64,000 nt of DNA, from contig VOIU01000020.1 of assembly GCA_007896885.1 (NCBI GenBank), positions 1-64,000 of the forward strand, in the 5' to 3' direction. Within the stretch, counting starts at the first letter, position 1. The number at the start of each line of letters is the position of its first letter. This document shows positions 17,902 to 27,834 of the stretch, one piece after another. The DNA comes from Bacteroidaceae bacterium HV4-6-C5C (GTDB taxonomy: Bacteria > Bacteroidota > Bacteroidia > Bacteroidales > Bacteroidaceae). The notes under the pieces are model-generated. The model saw nothing but the letters and a program-made list of their open reading frames with translations. It had not been told where the DNA came from and made no database searches. Position numbers and translations under genes: made by a program.

Positions 17902-17995
17902 GTAACATTATTATATGAGAGTTGCAGAATAATTACTAATTAATTTAATCCAATAAAAGCTGACAATATTTACTTTAACGTGAGTGTGTTTGCTG

Positions 17996-18817
17996 TTATC
18001 TTAAATACTTACATACATCTTCTAAACGATATTCGGGTGAACACTCAAAGAGATAATTCAAAAGATTCAAATGGCCTGCTCCAAAGATGACAAGGATTCT
18101 ATCAGATGGCTTTGCTTCAACTCGTTGAATGTTTCTGAATATTCTTAGATTCCTATTGAACCATCGTCCGGTTTCAAAGTCTACGCCGGTATAGTCATAA
18201 GGGGTCGATTCATATTTAAAGTGGCCTATCAGATAGTTACCAAGGCTTTTCTCTACATTCTCTTTCTTGTTCAGCTCTAGTAACTCAGCGATAATGCCCC
18301 TTTCCTTAAATATGCTTTTTGGCTCAAACGCTTTTATTGAATCGGGATGCTCACTAAAGCTTTTCTCAAAATTGATATATTCTTTGGTGCTTTCATCGTC
18401 TAGCAGTTTCTCAATTTTATCGTAGGTATTACCCCATTCATCTACACAATACAACTTCTTTATGCCCATCTTTTTAGCTAAACGGAACCCGATCTGTTGG
18501 TCTTCGCTTCTTTTCAAATCATACTTCCCTGCTATGTATTCCTGATATAACGAATCTATTTTAGTCTGTGCTTTGTGAGGTCTCTCTATTACGATAATGG
18601 TAGGTTTAAACTTGGCTAACTTACTTACCAAATCGTTAATCTCGTCTTGGTATTTGGGCTCTAACACGTCTATTTGGTTATCATCAGTATATTGTACCTT
18701 GTCTAAATTTGGAAAACTGAAATGAAAAGTCCCTAATGTTAGAACTGGTATTTTATCTTGTGCAGCAACAGGTAATAGCAGCAGGGCAAACAGAAGTAAG
18801 AAGAGTGCTTTTCTCAT
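17996..18817 (-). CDS. DUF5694-type secreted protein (TraB/GumN-like)
   Basis: A 273-residue protein with a clear signal peptide (MRKALFLLLFALLLLPVAAQ). Conserved segments are LTLGTFHF near the start, IIVIERPHK, CVDEWG and the C-terminal FGAGHLNLLNYL. This GTFHF...E...GAGH arrangement resembles the TraB/TIKI/GumN superfamily, some members of which are metal-dependent peptidases. The cleavage site suggests a periplasmic location. It appears to be a single-gene unit. A specific function is not known to me. Confidence 0.7.
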   Translation of the reverse strand: MRKALFLLLFALLLLPVAAQDKIPVLTLGTFHFSFPNLDKVQYTDDNQIDVLEPKYQDEINDLVSKLAKFKPTIIVIERPHKAQTKIDSLYQEYIAGKYDLKRSEDQQIGFRLAKKMGIKKLYCVDEWGNTYDKIEKLLDDESTKEYINFEKSFSEHPDSIKAFEPKSIFKERGIIAELLELNKKENVEKSLGNYLIGHFKYESTPYDYTGVDFETGRWFNRNLRIFRNIQRVEAKPSDRILVIFGAGHLNLLNYLFECSPEYRLEDVCKYLR

Positions 18818-18907
18818 TTTAGGATTTTGATTTTAGATGACAAATCTACTAATAAATAATTGAAAATCAATATCGCACTTCTTTGCTTTTCCGGCTATGC
18901 ATAAAAG

Positions 18908-18941
18908 AATCCCGCTCAAAACAGAAGTTCTGAGCGGGATT
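18908..18941 (-). terminator. Terminator downstream of gcvP
   Basis: AATCCCGCTCA (18908-18918) pairs exactly with TGAGCGGGATT (18931-18941). Read on the minus strand it lies 44 bases after the gcvP stop and is followed by CTTTTAT. Confidence 0.75.
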
Positions 18942-18984
18942 AGTATTCAAGTTTGGTAAGGCATTGAATGCCTACTTTATGTCT

Positions 18985-21834
18985 TTAGTCGAATGTTCCG
19001 TAGCGGGTAGGTAATAGTTTCCGGTCGCCAAGCGTGTTGTCAACGCGAGCCACGTTTACCCAAAACTTATTATCCCGTACGCTTTGGATGGGGTATGCCG
19101 CTTTCTCACGCGAATAAGCATGCTCCCAATTATCGGAGACCACTTCATATTCAGGATGGGGAGCGTTGACCAATACGTTATCGGCGCTACTGGCTTCGCC
19201 TTCTTTTACGTCCTTAATTTCGTTCCAGATGGATAGCATGGAGTCGACAAAGTTGTCCAACTCGGCCAGACTCTCGCTTTCAGTTGGCTCTATCATTAAT
19301 GTTCCGTGCACAGGGAAAGACAGGGTAGGAGCATGATAACCGTAGTCCATCAGTCTCTTGGCGATATCGTTCTCCGTTATGCCGGTCTCTTCAAATATCT
19401 TTCTGCACTCCAAAATAAGTTCGTGCCCTACAAAGCCGTTCTCTCCACGATAGACTACGCCGTATGTGTCTTGCAGACATGCAGCAAGGTAGTTGGCGTT
19501 CAGAATGGCTATTTTGGTAGCACGGGTCAAACCTTCTATTCCCATCATGGCTACGTAGCCATAAGGGACGAGCAAAAGGCCGGCACTTCCAAATGGAGCG
19601 GAGGCTACTTCGTTGGCAGAGTTACCAAAGAACGGATGTCCCGGTAAAAATGGTATCAAATGATCGGCTACACAAATAGGGCCTATTCCGGGGCCGCCAC
19701 CGCCATGAGGCGAAGCGAAGGTCTTGTGCAGATTCAGGTGGCAGACATCGGCTCCGATAAATCCCGGATTGGTGAGTCCCACCTGCGCATTCATGTTGGC
19801 TCCATCCATATAGACTTGTGCCCCGAAGGAGTGTATAATCTGGCATATCTTGACGATTTCCGTTTCGAATATCCCATGTGTAGAAGGATAGGTGATCATC
19901 AATGCCGCCAGGTTATCTTTGTTCTCTTCTGCTTTGGCGCAAAGATCTGCCATGTCTACATTGCCCTGTTCGTCGCAGGCACAGATGACAGGCGTGAAGC
20001 CGGCTTGTACTGCCGAGGCAGGATTGGTGCCGTGGGCTGATGCCGGAATGAGCACTTTGTTGCGGTGACCTTCACCAATACTTTCCAGGTATGAATGAAT
20101 GACACGCAATCCGGTATATTCTCCTGCTGCACCCGAATTGGGTTGGAAGCTGATGCCGGAGAATCCAGTGATGGCTTTCAGCATCTCGCCGAGATTGTGA
20201 ATCATTTCGCTATAACCCTCGACTTGATCTTCAGGAGCAAGAGGATGCACGCCCATAAACTCCGGTCGACTGAGCGGTAATAGTTCTGAAGCGGCATTCA
20301 GTTTCATTGTGCATGATCCCAAAGAAATCATTGATTGAGCTAAAGATATGTCTTTACGGTCGAGGCGTTTGATGTAACGCATCATTTCCGTCTCGGTATG
20401 GTATTTGTGGAATACTTCGTGAGTGAGATAGGAGCTGCTACGTCTGAATTCTTTGTCAATGTGACTATTCGTTGTGACATTCTCCACTCTTGTCCAATCG
20501 CTTCCTGCTGCAATGGCAAATATCGAAATCAGTGTGTTGACGGCCGATATATTGGTAGTTTCATCAATGCTCATCCCCACATCTCCGTTTGCAAAATACC
20601 GTAAATTGACTTCTTTGCTCAATGCGATTGTTTGTATTTGTTGTGCAGAGATATTTTCGGGAAGACTAAAACGAAGGGTATCAAAATAGCGGGCGTTAAT
20701 CTGGGTATATCCAAGTTTTGTAAGTTGCTTTTCCAGGCAGACCGCTATGCTGTGGATTCGTTCGGCAATATTATGTAACCCTTCCGGCCCGTGGTATACG
20801 GCATAGAAGCCGGCCATAGTTGCCAGTAGTGCTTGTGCCGTGCAAATGTTGGAAGTAGCTTTTTCGCGCTTGATATGTTGCTCGCGTGTTTGCAGTGCCA
20901 TACGATAGCATAACTTACCGTACTTGTCTTTTGATTGGCCAATAATTCGTCCCGGCATGCTGCGCTTATATTCATCTTTCGTTGCAAAATATGCAGCAGA
21001 GGGGCCTCCATAATACACCGGTACGCCGAGGCGTTGTGTACTGCCAAAGACAATATCCGCTCCCCATTCTCCCGGAGGAGTGAGTAACACGAGGCTTAAG
21101 ATATCTGCTGCTACAGCTACCTTGCTTCCGTTTGCATGTGCTTTTTCTACAAAAGCGCGGTAATCTTCCACATTCCCGTCGGCATTGGGGTATTGCAATA
21201 TGCAGCCGAAAGTGTCGGGCGTGAAATCGAAATCGGCATACTTACCTGTGCGGATCTCTATATTCTGCGGGATGGCACGTGTCTGCATTACAGCCAATGT
21301 CTGGGGGAAGATATTCTCATCGACAAAAACGACGTTGGCGCCACTCTTCTGCATCTCACGCGACCGCAGATTGTACATCATTGTCACAGCTTCCGCAGCG
21401 GCGGTTGCTTCGTCCAATAAAGAAGAATTGGCAAGAGGCATTCCTGTAAGATCGGATACAGCCGTCTGAAAATTGATGAGTGCTTCTAAGCGTCCTTGCG
21501 ATACTTCGGTCTGATACGGAGTGTATGATGTGTACCATACCGGATTCTCGAGTACATTACGTTGGATAACAGCAGGAGTAATAGTGTTGTACCAACCCAT
21601 TCCAATGTAAGTGGCATAAAGCTTATTCTTTGCAGCAAGTTCACTAATGTGCTTCCCGAACTCATATTCTGTCAGAGTGGGTGGAAGTGAAATTGTCTCT
21701 TTTAAGCGAATATTTGCCGGAATAACTTTATCTATGAGTTCGTCCAAACTGTTCACTCCAATTTTATGAAGCATGTGTTCTTCGTCTTTATGACTAATGC
21801 CAATATGACGACAAGCTAAAAGATCGGTTTTCAT
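18985..21834 (-). CDS. gcvP: Glycine dehydrogenase (aminomethyl-transferring), P protein
   Basis: A 949-residue PLP enzyme, full length for the fused (alpha plus beta) bacterial P protein of the glycine cleavage system. It decarboxylates glycine and passes the aminomethyl group to the H protein lipoamide. The PLP lysine is in NLHKTFASPHGGGGPG (about residue 704). The N-terminal half has the inactive, structural copy of the fold. The genes for the T, H and L proteins are not in the window. It is the last gene of a run DUF3298-rsmG-MBL-gcvP, with 49 bases between the MBL gene and gcvP. Confidence 0.97.
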   Translation of the reverse strand: MKTDLLACRHIGISHKDEEHMLHKIGVNSLDELIDKVIPANIRLKETISLPPTLTEYEFGKHISELAAKNKLYATYIGMGWYNTITPAVIQRNVLENPVWYTSYTPYQTEVSQGRLEALINFQTAVSDLTGMPLANSSLLDEATAAAEAVTMMYNLRSREMQKSGANVVFVDENIFPQTLAVMQTRAIPQNIEIRTGKYADFDFTPDTFGCILQYPNADGNVEDYRAFVEKAHANGSKVAVAADILSLVLLTPPGEWGADIVFGSTQRLGVPVYYGGPSAAYFATKDEYKRSMPGRIIGQSKDKYGKLCYRMALQTREQHIKREKATSNICTAQALLATMAGFYAVYHGPEGLHNIAERIHSIAVCLEKQLTKLGYTQINARYFDTLRFSLPENISAQQIQTIALSKEVNLRYFANGDVGMSIDETTNISAVNTLISIFAIAAGSDWTRVENVTTNSHIDKEFRRSSSYLTHEVFHKYHTETEMMRYIKRLDRKDISLAQSMISLGSCTMKLNAASELLPLSRPEFMGVHPLAPEDQVEGYSEMIHNLGEMLKAITGFSGISFQPNSGAAGEYTGLRVIHSYLESIGEGHRNKVLIPASAHGTNPASAVQAGFTPVICACDEQGNVDMADLCAKAEENKDNLAALMITYPSTHGIFETEIVKICQIIHSFGAQVYMDGANMNAQVGLTNPGFIGADVCHLNLHKTFASPHGGGGPGIGPICVADHLIPFLPGHPFFGNSANEVASAPFGSAGLLLVPYGYVAMMGIEGLTRATKIAILNANYLAACLQDTYGVVYRGENGFVGHELILECRKIFEETGITENDIAKRLMDYGYHAPTLSFPVHGTLMIEPTESESLAELDNFVDSMLSIWNEIKDVKEGEASSADNVLVNAPHPEYEVVSDNWEHAYSREKAAYPIQSVRDNKFWVNVARVDNTLGDRKLLPTRYGTFD

Positions 21835-21883
21835 ATTTTTAAGATTATTACCTAATTATACTTTGGGTGGTTTTTTACGTGCT

Positions 21884-22528
21884 TTATATACTCCGGAAAA
21901 AGGGATTTTCGACCTTTTCAATACCTATGGTGGTTGGTGCGCCGTGACCCGGATAAACAATTGTTTCGTCGGGTAAGACAAACAACCGGCTACAGATATG
22001 CTCTATTAATTCATCGAAATTTCCTCCGGTAAGATCGGCTCGTCCGATGCTGCCTTGAAACAGTACATCTCCGGAAAACATGCAATGATCGGTGGCGCAA
22101 TAAAATACTAAACTTCCCGGTGAGTGTCCCGGAACATGTATTGCTTCCAGTTTTGTATTTCCAAAGGTTATGATATCGCCGTCATGTAGATATTTTCCAA
22201 TCGGTGCGGGCGTTTCCTTCCATTCAAACCCGAACATGCGGGTTTGCTTCGGTGCTTCTTCCACCCAGAACTCGTCAGCTTGATTGGCTTCTATAGGCAG
22301 GTTATATTGCTCTGATGCAAAGCGGTTGCCAAATATGTGATCAAGATGCAGGTGAGTATTGAGAATGTGCTTTACCTTTAGCTTTTTGCCTTCGATAAAG
22401 TTTTTTAGCGCTTGCTTCTCTTCTTCATAATAACATCCCGGATCAATTATTATAGCTTCTTCTGTGTCGTCCCATATAATGTAACAGTTTACGGGAAACA
22501 TGTTAAATTCAAATCTCTTTATTTTCAT
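21884..22528 (-). CDS. Metallo-beta-lactamase-fold hydrolase (glyoxalase II-like)
   Basis: A 214-residue cytoplasmic protein with the dinuclear metal motif THLHLDH, downstream ligands in HVPGHSPGS and FSGDVLF, and the final YPGHGAPT. These fit the hydroxyacylglutathione hydrolase-like subgroup of the MBL fold. The family hydrolyses thioesters such as lactoyl-thiols; the true substrate is unknown, and the short length argues against a full glyoxalase II with its C-terminal domain. It is flanked at 28 and 49 bases by rsmG and gcvP. Confidence 0.85.
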   Translation of the reverse strand: MKIKRFEFNMFPVNCYIIWDDTEEAIIIDPGCYYEEEKQALKNFIEGKKLKVKHILNTHLHLDHIFGNRFASEQYNLPIEANQADEFWVEEAPKQTRMFGFEWKETPAPIGKYLHDGDIITFGNTKLEAIHVPGHSPGSLVFYCATDHCMFSGDVLFQGSIGRADLTGGNFDELIEHICSRLFVLPDETIVYPGHGAPTTIGIEKVENPFFRSI

Positions 22529-22556
22529 AAGATGTGCTCATTATTGAATGCAGACA

Positions 22557-23177
22557 TTAGGGAGCTGCATAAACTACTTTTTTGGTCTCGAAAAAGTCCT
22601 CTTCGAAATAATCTTTCAAATCGTAGATAGCGACTTTATGTTTAAAGAGCGTAACCTCATTTTCCAATTCTCCTCCTTTGAGGCAGATCAGTCCATTGGG
22701 TAACGCATTTTGTTGATGTTTGTCAATATTCTTACGTATGATTTTCAATAGATCGGGCAATGGCATTACTGCGCGGCTTACCACAAAGTCGAAAAGCTGG
22801 TTCTCTTCTTCGGCTCTTGCATGCCTGAAGGTGACGTTTTCGAGGCCTATGCTATTGGCAACTTCCGTAGCGACACGTACTTTCTTCCCGATGCTGTCCA
22901 CTAGATGGAATTTTACTTCGGGAAACAGTATGGCGAGTGGGATGCCGGGAAAACCACCTCCCGTACCCAAGTCCATTATGCGGGTATTGGGAGTGAAGCG
23001 TATAACCTGAGCTATTCCCAGTGAATGGAGCACGTGGTGCTCGTATATATTGTCTATGTCCTTACGTGAAATAACATTTATTTTAGCATTCCAATCTTTG
23101 TATAAATCATATAGGGCAGCAAATTGCTGCTTTTGCTTTTCCGTTATATTTGGGAAATACTTTAAAATAATCTCCAT
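22557..23177 (-). CDS. rsmG: 16S rRNA (guanine-527-N7)-methyltransferase
   Basis: A 206-residue SAM-dependent methyltransferase of the GidB/RsmG family. The SAM-binding motif IMDLGTGGGFPGIPLAI is intact, followed by HLVDSIGKKV, VTFRHARAEE and VVSRAVMPLPDLL. The enzyme methylates G527 of 16S rRNA in the 30S subunit. The length is normal. It lies in a compact minus-strand gene run, 18 bases after the DUF3298 lipoprotein gene. Confidence 0.95.
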   Translation of the reverse strand: MEIILKYFPNITEKQKQQFAALYDLYKDWNAKINVISRKDIDNIYEHHVLHSLGIAQVIRFTPNTRIMDLGTGGGFPGIPLAILFPEVKFHLVDSIGKKVRVATEVANSIGLENVTFRHARAEEENQLFDFVVSRAVMPLPDLLKIIRKNIDKHQQNALPNGLICLKGGELENEVTLFKHKVAIYDLKDYFEEDFFETKKVVYAAP

Positions 23178-23195
23178 AAATGCTGTGTAGTCTTA

Positions 23196-24050
23196 CTATT
23201 TTATTTCTTTTAAAATGGGTTGTTCTTTTTTTAGCAAGCGGTCTATCACCTCATAAGGTAAAGTGATTTTTACGGTTCCCATAGCGTATGGGGTAATTTC
23301 GTAAACGTTATAAAAGAAGGTGATGCCATACTTTGACAGATAGAAGTTTTCTGTCGGTTCTAAATCTCCGGTACTGGTATATCCCATGTCTTCCAATGCC
23401 TGATGTGTTGCCACCTTATTATCTGTCATAAGCTGATTCCATAGCAAGTCTGTGAGAGCCTCTTTGTAGTCCTCGCCCTCAAACAGATCATCAAGATGCA
23501 ATGGTCGTAGAGTTTTTAAATCAATATTATAGAAAGTTGAAGAATACATTCCGTGTGCACCTCCGGTATATTCACTATAATCCACCCGATAAACAAGTAG
23601 GCTTTTTTGGTATAGTTGGACGTGACCTTCTACGTTTTTGTAATAAGAATACCATGACAAGATTGCTTTCTTATCTTCATTGTCCGCTTCATCTTTCTTG
23701 TACATTGGCTCGAGGTCTCTACGGTAATCCGTCACATATTTCTGGGTATATTTTTGGATTGCCGTTTTGGGAGGCAAAATTGCAAATGTATCTCCTAAAC
23801 ACGCAGATAAAAAGATTGTATTCAAGCTGTCCTGAGTTTTTTTATCTGTCGATTTTATAATGTATTGAAAGTTGATTATAAGATTGCAGCCTGGCTTTGC
23901 TGTATCGCCGAATAAGTGGACCGTCTTATTTACCTGGATACTATCGAAGTTTAAATTTCCGGCATTTTTGTCTCCTTTGTTTGTACATGATACAAAAAAT
24001 ATACATACTGTAAAGAATAGCGTCAGAAGACTTACATATTGCTTTTTCAT
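23196..24050 (-). CDS. DUF3298/DUF4163-type lipoprotein
   Basis: A 284-residue lipoprotein; the signal peptide ends in VSC (lipobox FFVSC). The middle carries the DUF4163-like region (YTGGAHGMYSSTFYNIDLKT) and the end the DUF3298 domain (FYLSKYGITFFYNVYEITPYAMGTV), as in RsiV-type periplasmic proteins. No enzyme activity is known. It is the first gene of the probable operon with rsmG, the MBL hydrolase and gcvP. Confidence 0.8.
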   Translation of the reverse strand: MKKQYVSLLTLFFTVCIFFVSCTNKGDKNAGNLNFDSIQVNKTVHLFGDTAKPGCNLIINFQYIIKSTDKKTQDSLNTIFLSACLGDTFAILPPKTAIQKYTQKYVTDYRRDLEPMYKKDEADNEDKKAILSWYSYYKNVEGHVQLYQKSLLVYRVDYSEYTGGAHGMYSSTFYNIDLKTLRPLHLDDLFEGEDYKEALTDLLWNQLMTDNKVATHQALEDMGYTSTGDLEPTENFYLSKYGITFFYNVYEITPYAMGTVKITLPYEVIDRLLKKEQPILKEIK

Positions 24051-24181
24051 GTCAGTTATTTATTAATTTTAAGTTGTCATTAATAGCTTCCTTATCCACA
24101 AATATAAATCTTAATTCGCTAATATAAACTATAAAATAGAAAAAAGATATTTGGATACTCTAGGGTAAACAAATCCTTTGT

Positions 24182-24189
24182 TATCTTTG
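24182..24189 (+). promoter_or_regulatory. Bacteroides-type -7 element before copA
   Basis: TATCTTTG fits the TAnnTTTG consensus, 123 bases before the preferred copA start and 60 before a longer alternative. A convincing -33 TTTG at normal spacing is not visible. Confidence 0.4.
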
Positions 24190-24311
24190 TTTTAAGATTG
24201 CATCTTCTTATATTTTAAGGCTTTTATGCTTTATTCTGAAACACATTAATGAGCTTATCTCTGCGTAAAAGATGCTTGGTCCTTTTTCATAACAAGGTTA
24301 TAGATAAAAAA

Positions 24312-26519
24312 ATGGGTGATATTATAAAGAAGTCATTTCCTGTGTTAAATATGCATTGTGCCGGATGTGCCAATAATGTAGAAAAGTCCGTTAGGCATTT
24401 GGCTGGAGTGAAAGAGTCCTCGGTTAATTTTGCAAGTAATTTGCTGTTAGTTTCTTATGATTCTGAGCAACAGACACCGGAAAGCATTCGTTTAGCAGTT
24501 GTAGCTGCCGGATATGATCTTATTATTAATGAGGATCATATGGAAGAACGTCAGGAAGAAAGAAAGCAAAAGAGCTACCGTGCTCTGAAATATCGTGTGA
24601 TTGGTGCTTGGATCTTTTCTGTCCCATTGTTGATGCTCTCAATGGTATTTATGGACTTCCCTCATTCAGGGCTTATCCAAATGATTTTAACCATTCCTGT
24701 TTTGACCATTTTTGGCACTCCTTTCTTTATTGGTGCATGGAAACAGTTGCGTTTGCACAGGAGTAATATGGATACATTGGTGGCTTTAAGCACCTCAATA
24801 GCTTTTCTATTTAGTGTATTTAATACGATTTTCCCGGAATTTTGGATTGCCCGGGGGCTGGAACCACATATTTATTATGAAGCATCGGCTGTGATTATAG
24901 CTTTTGTTCTCACGGGGAAATTGATGGAAGAGAGCGCCAAAGGGAATACTTCCATTGCTATACGTAAGTTGATGAAACTTCAGCCTAAAACAGCTCATCT
25001 CATCAATGGAGATGGGGTGGATGAGGAAGTCCCACTGGATTCACTATGCGTAAATGATCTGATTACTGTACGTCCCGGTGAACAAATCCCTGTAGATGGA
25101 TTCTTGGTAGACGGTACGTCGTATGTAGATGAAAGTATGATTACCGGAGAACCTTTGCCGGTAGAGAAAAAAATAGCTTCACAAGTGCTTGCCGGTACGA
25201 TAAATCAAAAAGGTTCTTTCGTTATTCGTGCTGCCAAGGTTGGGCGTGAAACAGTCCTGGCAAATATAATCCACATGGTGCAAGAGGCTCAGGGCAGTAA
25301 AGCTCCTGTTCAACGAATTGTAGATCATGTTACCGGAATATTTGTGCCGGTAGTTCTATGCTTATCGGCTTTGACTTTTGTTCTTTGGATGGCATTTGGC
25401 GGAATGGATGTGTTATCTCGTGCTCTTTTATCAGCAGTTTCGGTGTTGGTTATAGCATGTCCTTGTGCTTTGGGCTTGGCCACTCCCACTGCTTTAATGG
25501 TGGGCATCGGCAAAGCTGCCAGTGAGCATATCTTAATAAAAGATGCAGTGGCTTTGGAGCTTATGCGCAAGGTCAATGTTGTAGTGCTTGATAAAACAGG
25601 AACACTTACGGAAGGTCGTCCGGCTGTTGTCGGTTGGCTCTGGGCTGCATCTGAAGAAATACAATTGAAAAATGTTCTTTTAGCTGCTGAATTAAAATCG
25701 GAACATCCCTTGGCAGGGGCAATTGTTGCGGCTCTTCAGGCTGAAGATATTGTTCCTGCGAAGGTCGAATCTTTTCAAAGTCTCACAGGTAAAGGAATTA
25801 GAGTTTCGTATGATGATATCGATTATTGGGCCGGGAGCCATAAATTAGTTAAAGATTATTCGGCCGGACATTCTCCTCTTTTGGGACAAGAGTTGGTGCA
25901 GTATGAATCGGATGGTTGTAGTATGGTCTATTTTGGACGTGAAAATGAGTTGCTTGCCGTTGTGGCTATCAAAGATAGAATAAAAGAGACTTCTGCTACA
26001 GCAGTGCAACATTTGCAAGAACATGGAATTGATGTATATATGCTAACCGGTGATGGCGAACGTACTGCTATGACTGTTGCGCGAGCACTGGGTATAAAAC
26101 ATTATATAGCTGATGCTTTGCCTGATGACAAAGATCTTTTTGTGCGTGAACTTCAGTTGCAGAGAAAAACAGTTGCGATGGTGGGTGATGGTATTAACGA
26201 TTCTCAGGCATTAGCTCGTGCTGATGTTAGTATTGCGATGGGCAAAGGAACTGATATTGCAATGGATGTGGCTATGGTGACTTTGATGACTTCGGACTTA
26301 TCCTTATTGCCGAAAGCAATCAGTTTATCGCGCCGCACTGTACATTTGATTCACCAAAATCTATTTTGGGCATTTATATACAATCTTATAGGGATTCCGA
26401 TAGCTGCCGGAATATTATATCCGGTCAATGGGCTTCTTCTTAATCCAATGCTCGCGAGTGCTGCCATGGCATTTTCAAGTGTGTCGGTTGTATTGAATAG
26501 CTTGCGTATCAGACGATAA
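24312..26519 (+). CDS. copA: Copper-translocating P1B-type ATPase
   Basis: A 735-residue heavy-metal P-type ATPase. One N-terminal HMA domain has MHCAGC (Cys16, Cys19). The membrane CPC motif is at Cys383-Pro-Cys385, the phosphorylated Asp427 lies in DKTGTLT, and [12 protein letters not shown] is the hinge motif. CPC with a single HMA domain fits Cu(I) export. The start at 24312 is preferred because residues begin directly before the HMA fold; an in-frame ATG at 24249 adds 21 non-conserved residues. No copper repressor gene is adjacent. The stop codon lies in the first unit of a repeat block. Confidence 0.93.
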   Translation: MGDIIKKSFPVLNMHCAGCANNVEKSVRHLAGVKESSVNFASNLLLVSYDSEQQTPESIRLAVVAAGYDLIINEDHMEERQEERKQKSYRALKYRVIGAWIFSVPLLMLSMVFMDFPHSGLIQMILTIPVLTIFGTPFFIGAWKQLRLHRSNMDTLVALSTSIAFLFSVFNTIFPEFWIARGLEPHIYYEASAVIIAFVLTGKLMEESAKGNTSIAIRKLMKLQPKTAHLINGDGVDEEVPLDSLCVNDLITVRPGEQIPVDGFLVDGTSYVDESMITGEPLPVEKKIASQVLAGTINQKGSFVIRAAKVGRETVLANIIHMVQEAQGSKAPVQRIVDHVTGIFVPVVLCLSALTFVLWMAFGGMDVLSRALLSAVSVLVIACPCALGLATPTALMVGIGKAASEHILIKDAVALELMRKVNVVVLDKTGTLTEGRPAVVGWLWAASEEIQLKNVLLAAELKSEHPLAGAIVAALQAEDIVPAKVESFQSLTGKGIRVSYDDIDYWAGSHKLVKDYSAGHSPLLGQELVQYESDGCSMVYFGRENELLAVVAIKDRIKETSATAVQHLQEHGIDVYMLTGDGERTAMTVARALGIKHYIADALPDDKDLFVRELQLQRKTVAMVGDGINDSQALARADVSIAMGKGTDIAMDVAMVTLMTSDLSLLPKAISLSRRTVHLIHQNLFWAFIYNLIGIPIAAGILYPVNGLLLNPMLASAAMAFSSVSVVLNSLRIRR

Positions 26520-26712
26520 TATTTTAATAAGCTCAGACGACTTTAGTATAATAAGCAAAGCGTTTTGTGCATCAGATGATAATATTTTAATAGGCACAGA
26601 GAATTTTGTCATAATAAGCAAAGTCTTTTGTGCATCAGGTGGTAACATTAGACACAGACGGCTTTACTATAATAAGCAAAGTGTTTTGTGTATTAGATGA
26701 TAATATTTTAAG
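26500..26712. repeat. Degenerate ~60-bp direct repeats between copA and lipB
   Basis: ATAATAAGCAAAG recurs at 26548, 26611 and 26669 (spacings 63 and 58). Each copy is followed by NNTTTTGTG and AT-CAGATGATAATATTTTA-like sequence. The first partial unit overlaps the copA stop codon (CAGACGATAATATTTTAATA) and the last ends at the lipB ribosome-binding region. The block has about three and a half units. Confidence 0.75.
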
Positions 26713-26715
26713 GAT

Positions 26716-27390
26716 ATGGAATTACAGATTAACGATTGGGGACTTATCCCTTATGCAGATGCTTGGAACAAGCAGGAAGTGTTGTTTAATACGCTTGTAC
26801 AAGCTAAGCAAAACGGTGAAAGCTATACAAATCATATCATTCTTTGTGAGCATCCTCACGTATATACTCTTGGACGTAGCGGCAAAGAACAGAATATGCT
26901 GTTGAATGACAAACAGTTGGAAGCCATCAATGCTTCGTTATATCATATTGATCGGGGAGGGGACATTACCTACCATGGGCCCGGACAATTGGTTTGTTAC
27001 CCTATTATTAATCTCGAAGAATATAGCTTGGGCTTGAAAGTATATATTCACTTGCTCGAAGATGCGGTTATTGGCGTGTGTGCCGATTACGGCATTACCG
27101 CGGGTAGAATGGAGAATGCAACGGGAGTATGGTTGGATACCGGCACTCCGCGTGCCCGCAAGATCTGTGCGATAGGAGTACGGAGCAGTCATTTCGTGAC
27201 GATGCACGGATTAGCTTTCAATATAAATACGGATTTACGGTATTTCAGTTACATCCATCCTTGCGGTTTTGTCGATAAAGGCGTGACTTCCTTACAGCAA
27301 GAATTGAACCGTGAAATTCCGATGAATGAGATAAAAGACAAATTGGCTTCTAAGCTTAAAGTACTGCTGCTATCGGCAAATGCTCAGTAA
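26716..27390 (+). CDS. lipB: Octanoyl-[acyl carrier protein]:protein N-octanoyltransferase
   Basis: A 224-residue LipB. It moves octanoate from ACP to the lipoyl domains of enzymes such as the glycine cleavage H protein and 2-oxo-acid dehydrogenases. The family motif RGGDITYHGPGQLVCYPI is intact. The catalytic pair is Lys149 (KICAIGVR) and Cys183 (HPCGF), with the same spacing of 34 as in the E. coli enzyme. The start is at the end of the repeat block, so that block forms its 5' flank. Confidence 0.95.
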   Translation: MELQINDWGLIPYADAWNKQEVLFNTLVQAKQNGESYTNHIILCEHPHVYTLGRSGKEQNMLLNDKQLEAINASLYHIDRGGDITYHGPGQLVCYPIINLEEYSLGLKVYIHLLEDAVIGVCADYGITAGRMENATGVWLDTGTPRARKICAIGVRSSHFVTMHGLAFNINTDLRYFSYIHPCGFVDKGVTSLQQELNREIPMNEIKDKLASKLKVLLLSANAQ

Positions 27391-27834
27391 GTTCTCTTAG
27401 GTTTATAGGCTTTGTCCGGATGATTTTCTTAATTATTTTCTAATGATTCTTCTGCTGATTTCCTTCTTCGGATGAGCATCCTTTTTTCGAGTGGGGTATT
27501 CTTCAGGTATGAAATTGATTGTTTCAATAAAAGCTTCTTTATGATAAAGAGGCTGCATTAGCATAGCAATAATCCTATTGATCTTTATTTCCTATTCATT
27601 AGGCGATCTCATTCAATTATATCACTGTCGGCTTTTTGTGAGTATTTTATATACTTTATGGATCGTTGTTGGGCATCGTCTGATAACTTTAAAGCAGAAG
27701 CAGAAGCAGAAGCGGCAATCTCATTATGAGATTGCCGCTTCTGCTTTATTCCGACCTGAGGGATATGCCAAAGCCTATTCTCAGAGTCTTTTCTCTATTT
27801 TAAGATGCTTTTGGACTGGCATTTGAGGGCATCT
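27391..27834. other. Gap between convergent lipB and S9 peptidase genes
   Basis: About 440 bases carry one strong perfect hairpin (27705-27745). An open frame of 82 codons at 27578-27826 runs straight through the hairpin and has no recognisable domain, so I do not call it. Confidence 0.5.
27705..27750. terminator. Bidirectional terminator with a perfect 20-bp stem
   Basis: The 20 bases at 27705-27724 are the exact reverse complement of 27726-27745. The right side continues TTATT and the left side is preceded by CTTTAA on the plus strand. Two extra AGCAGA units precede the left arm. It lies between convergent genes and can serve both. Confidence 0.8.

Noticed and set aside
18985..24050. Riboswitch before gcvP or its operon
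   Set aside because: No tandem glycine-riboswitch-like conserved core is visible upstream of gcvP or of the first gene of the run.
27578..27826. 82-codon frame after lipB
   Set aside because: It reads through a perfect terminator stem and has no recognisable features.
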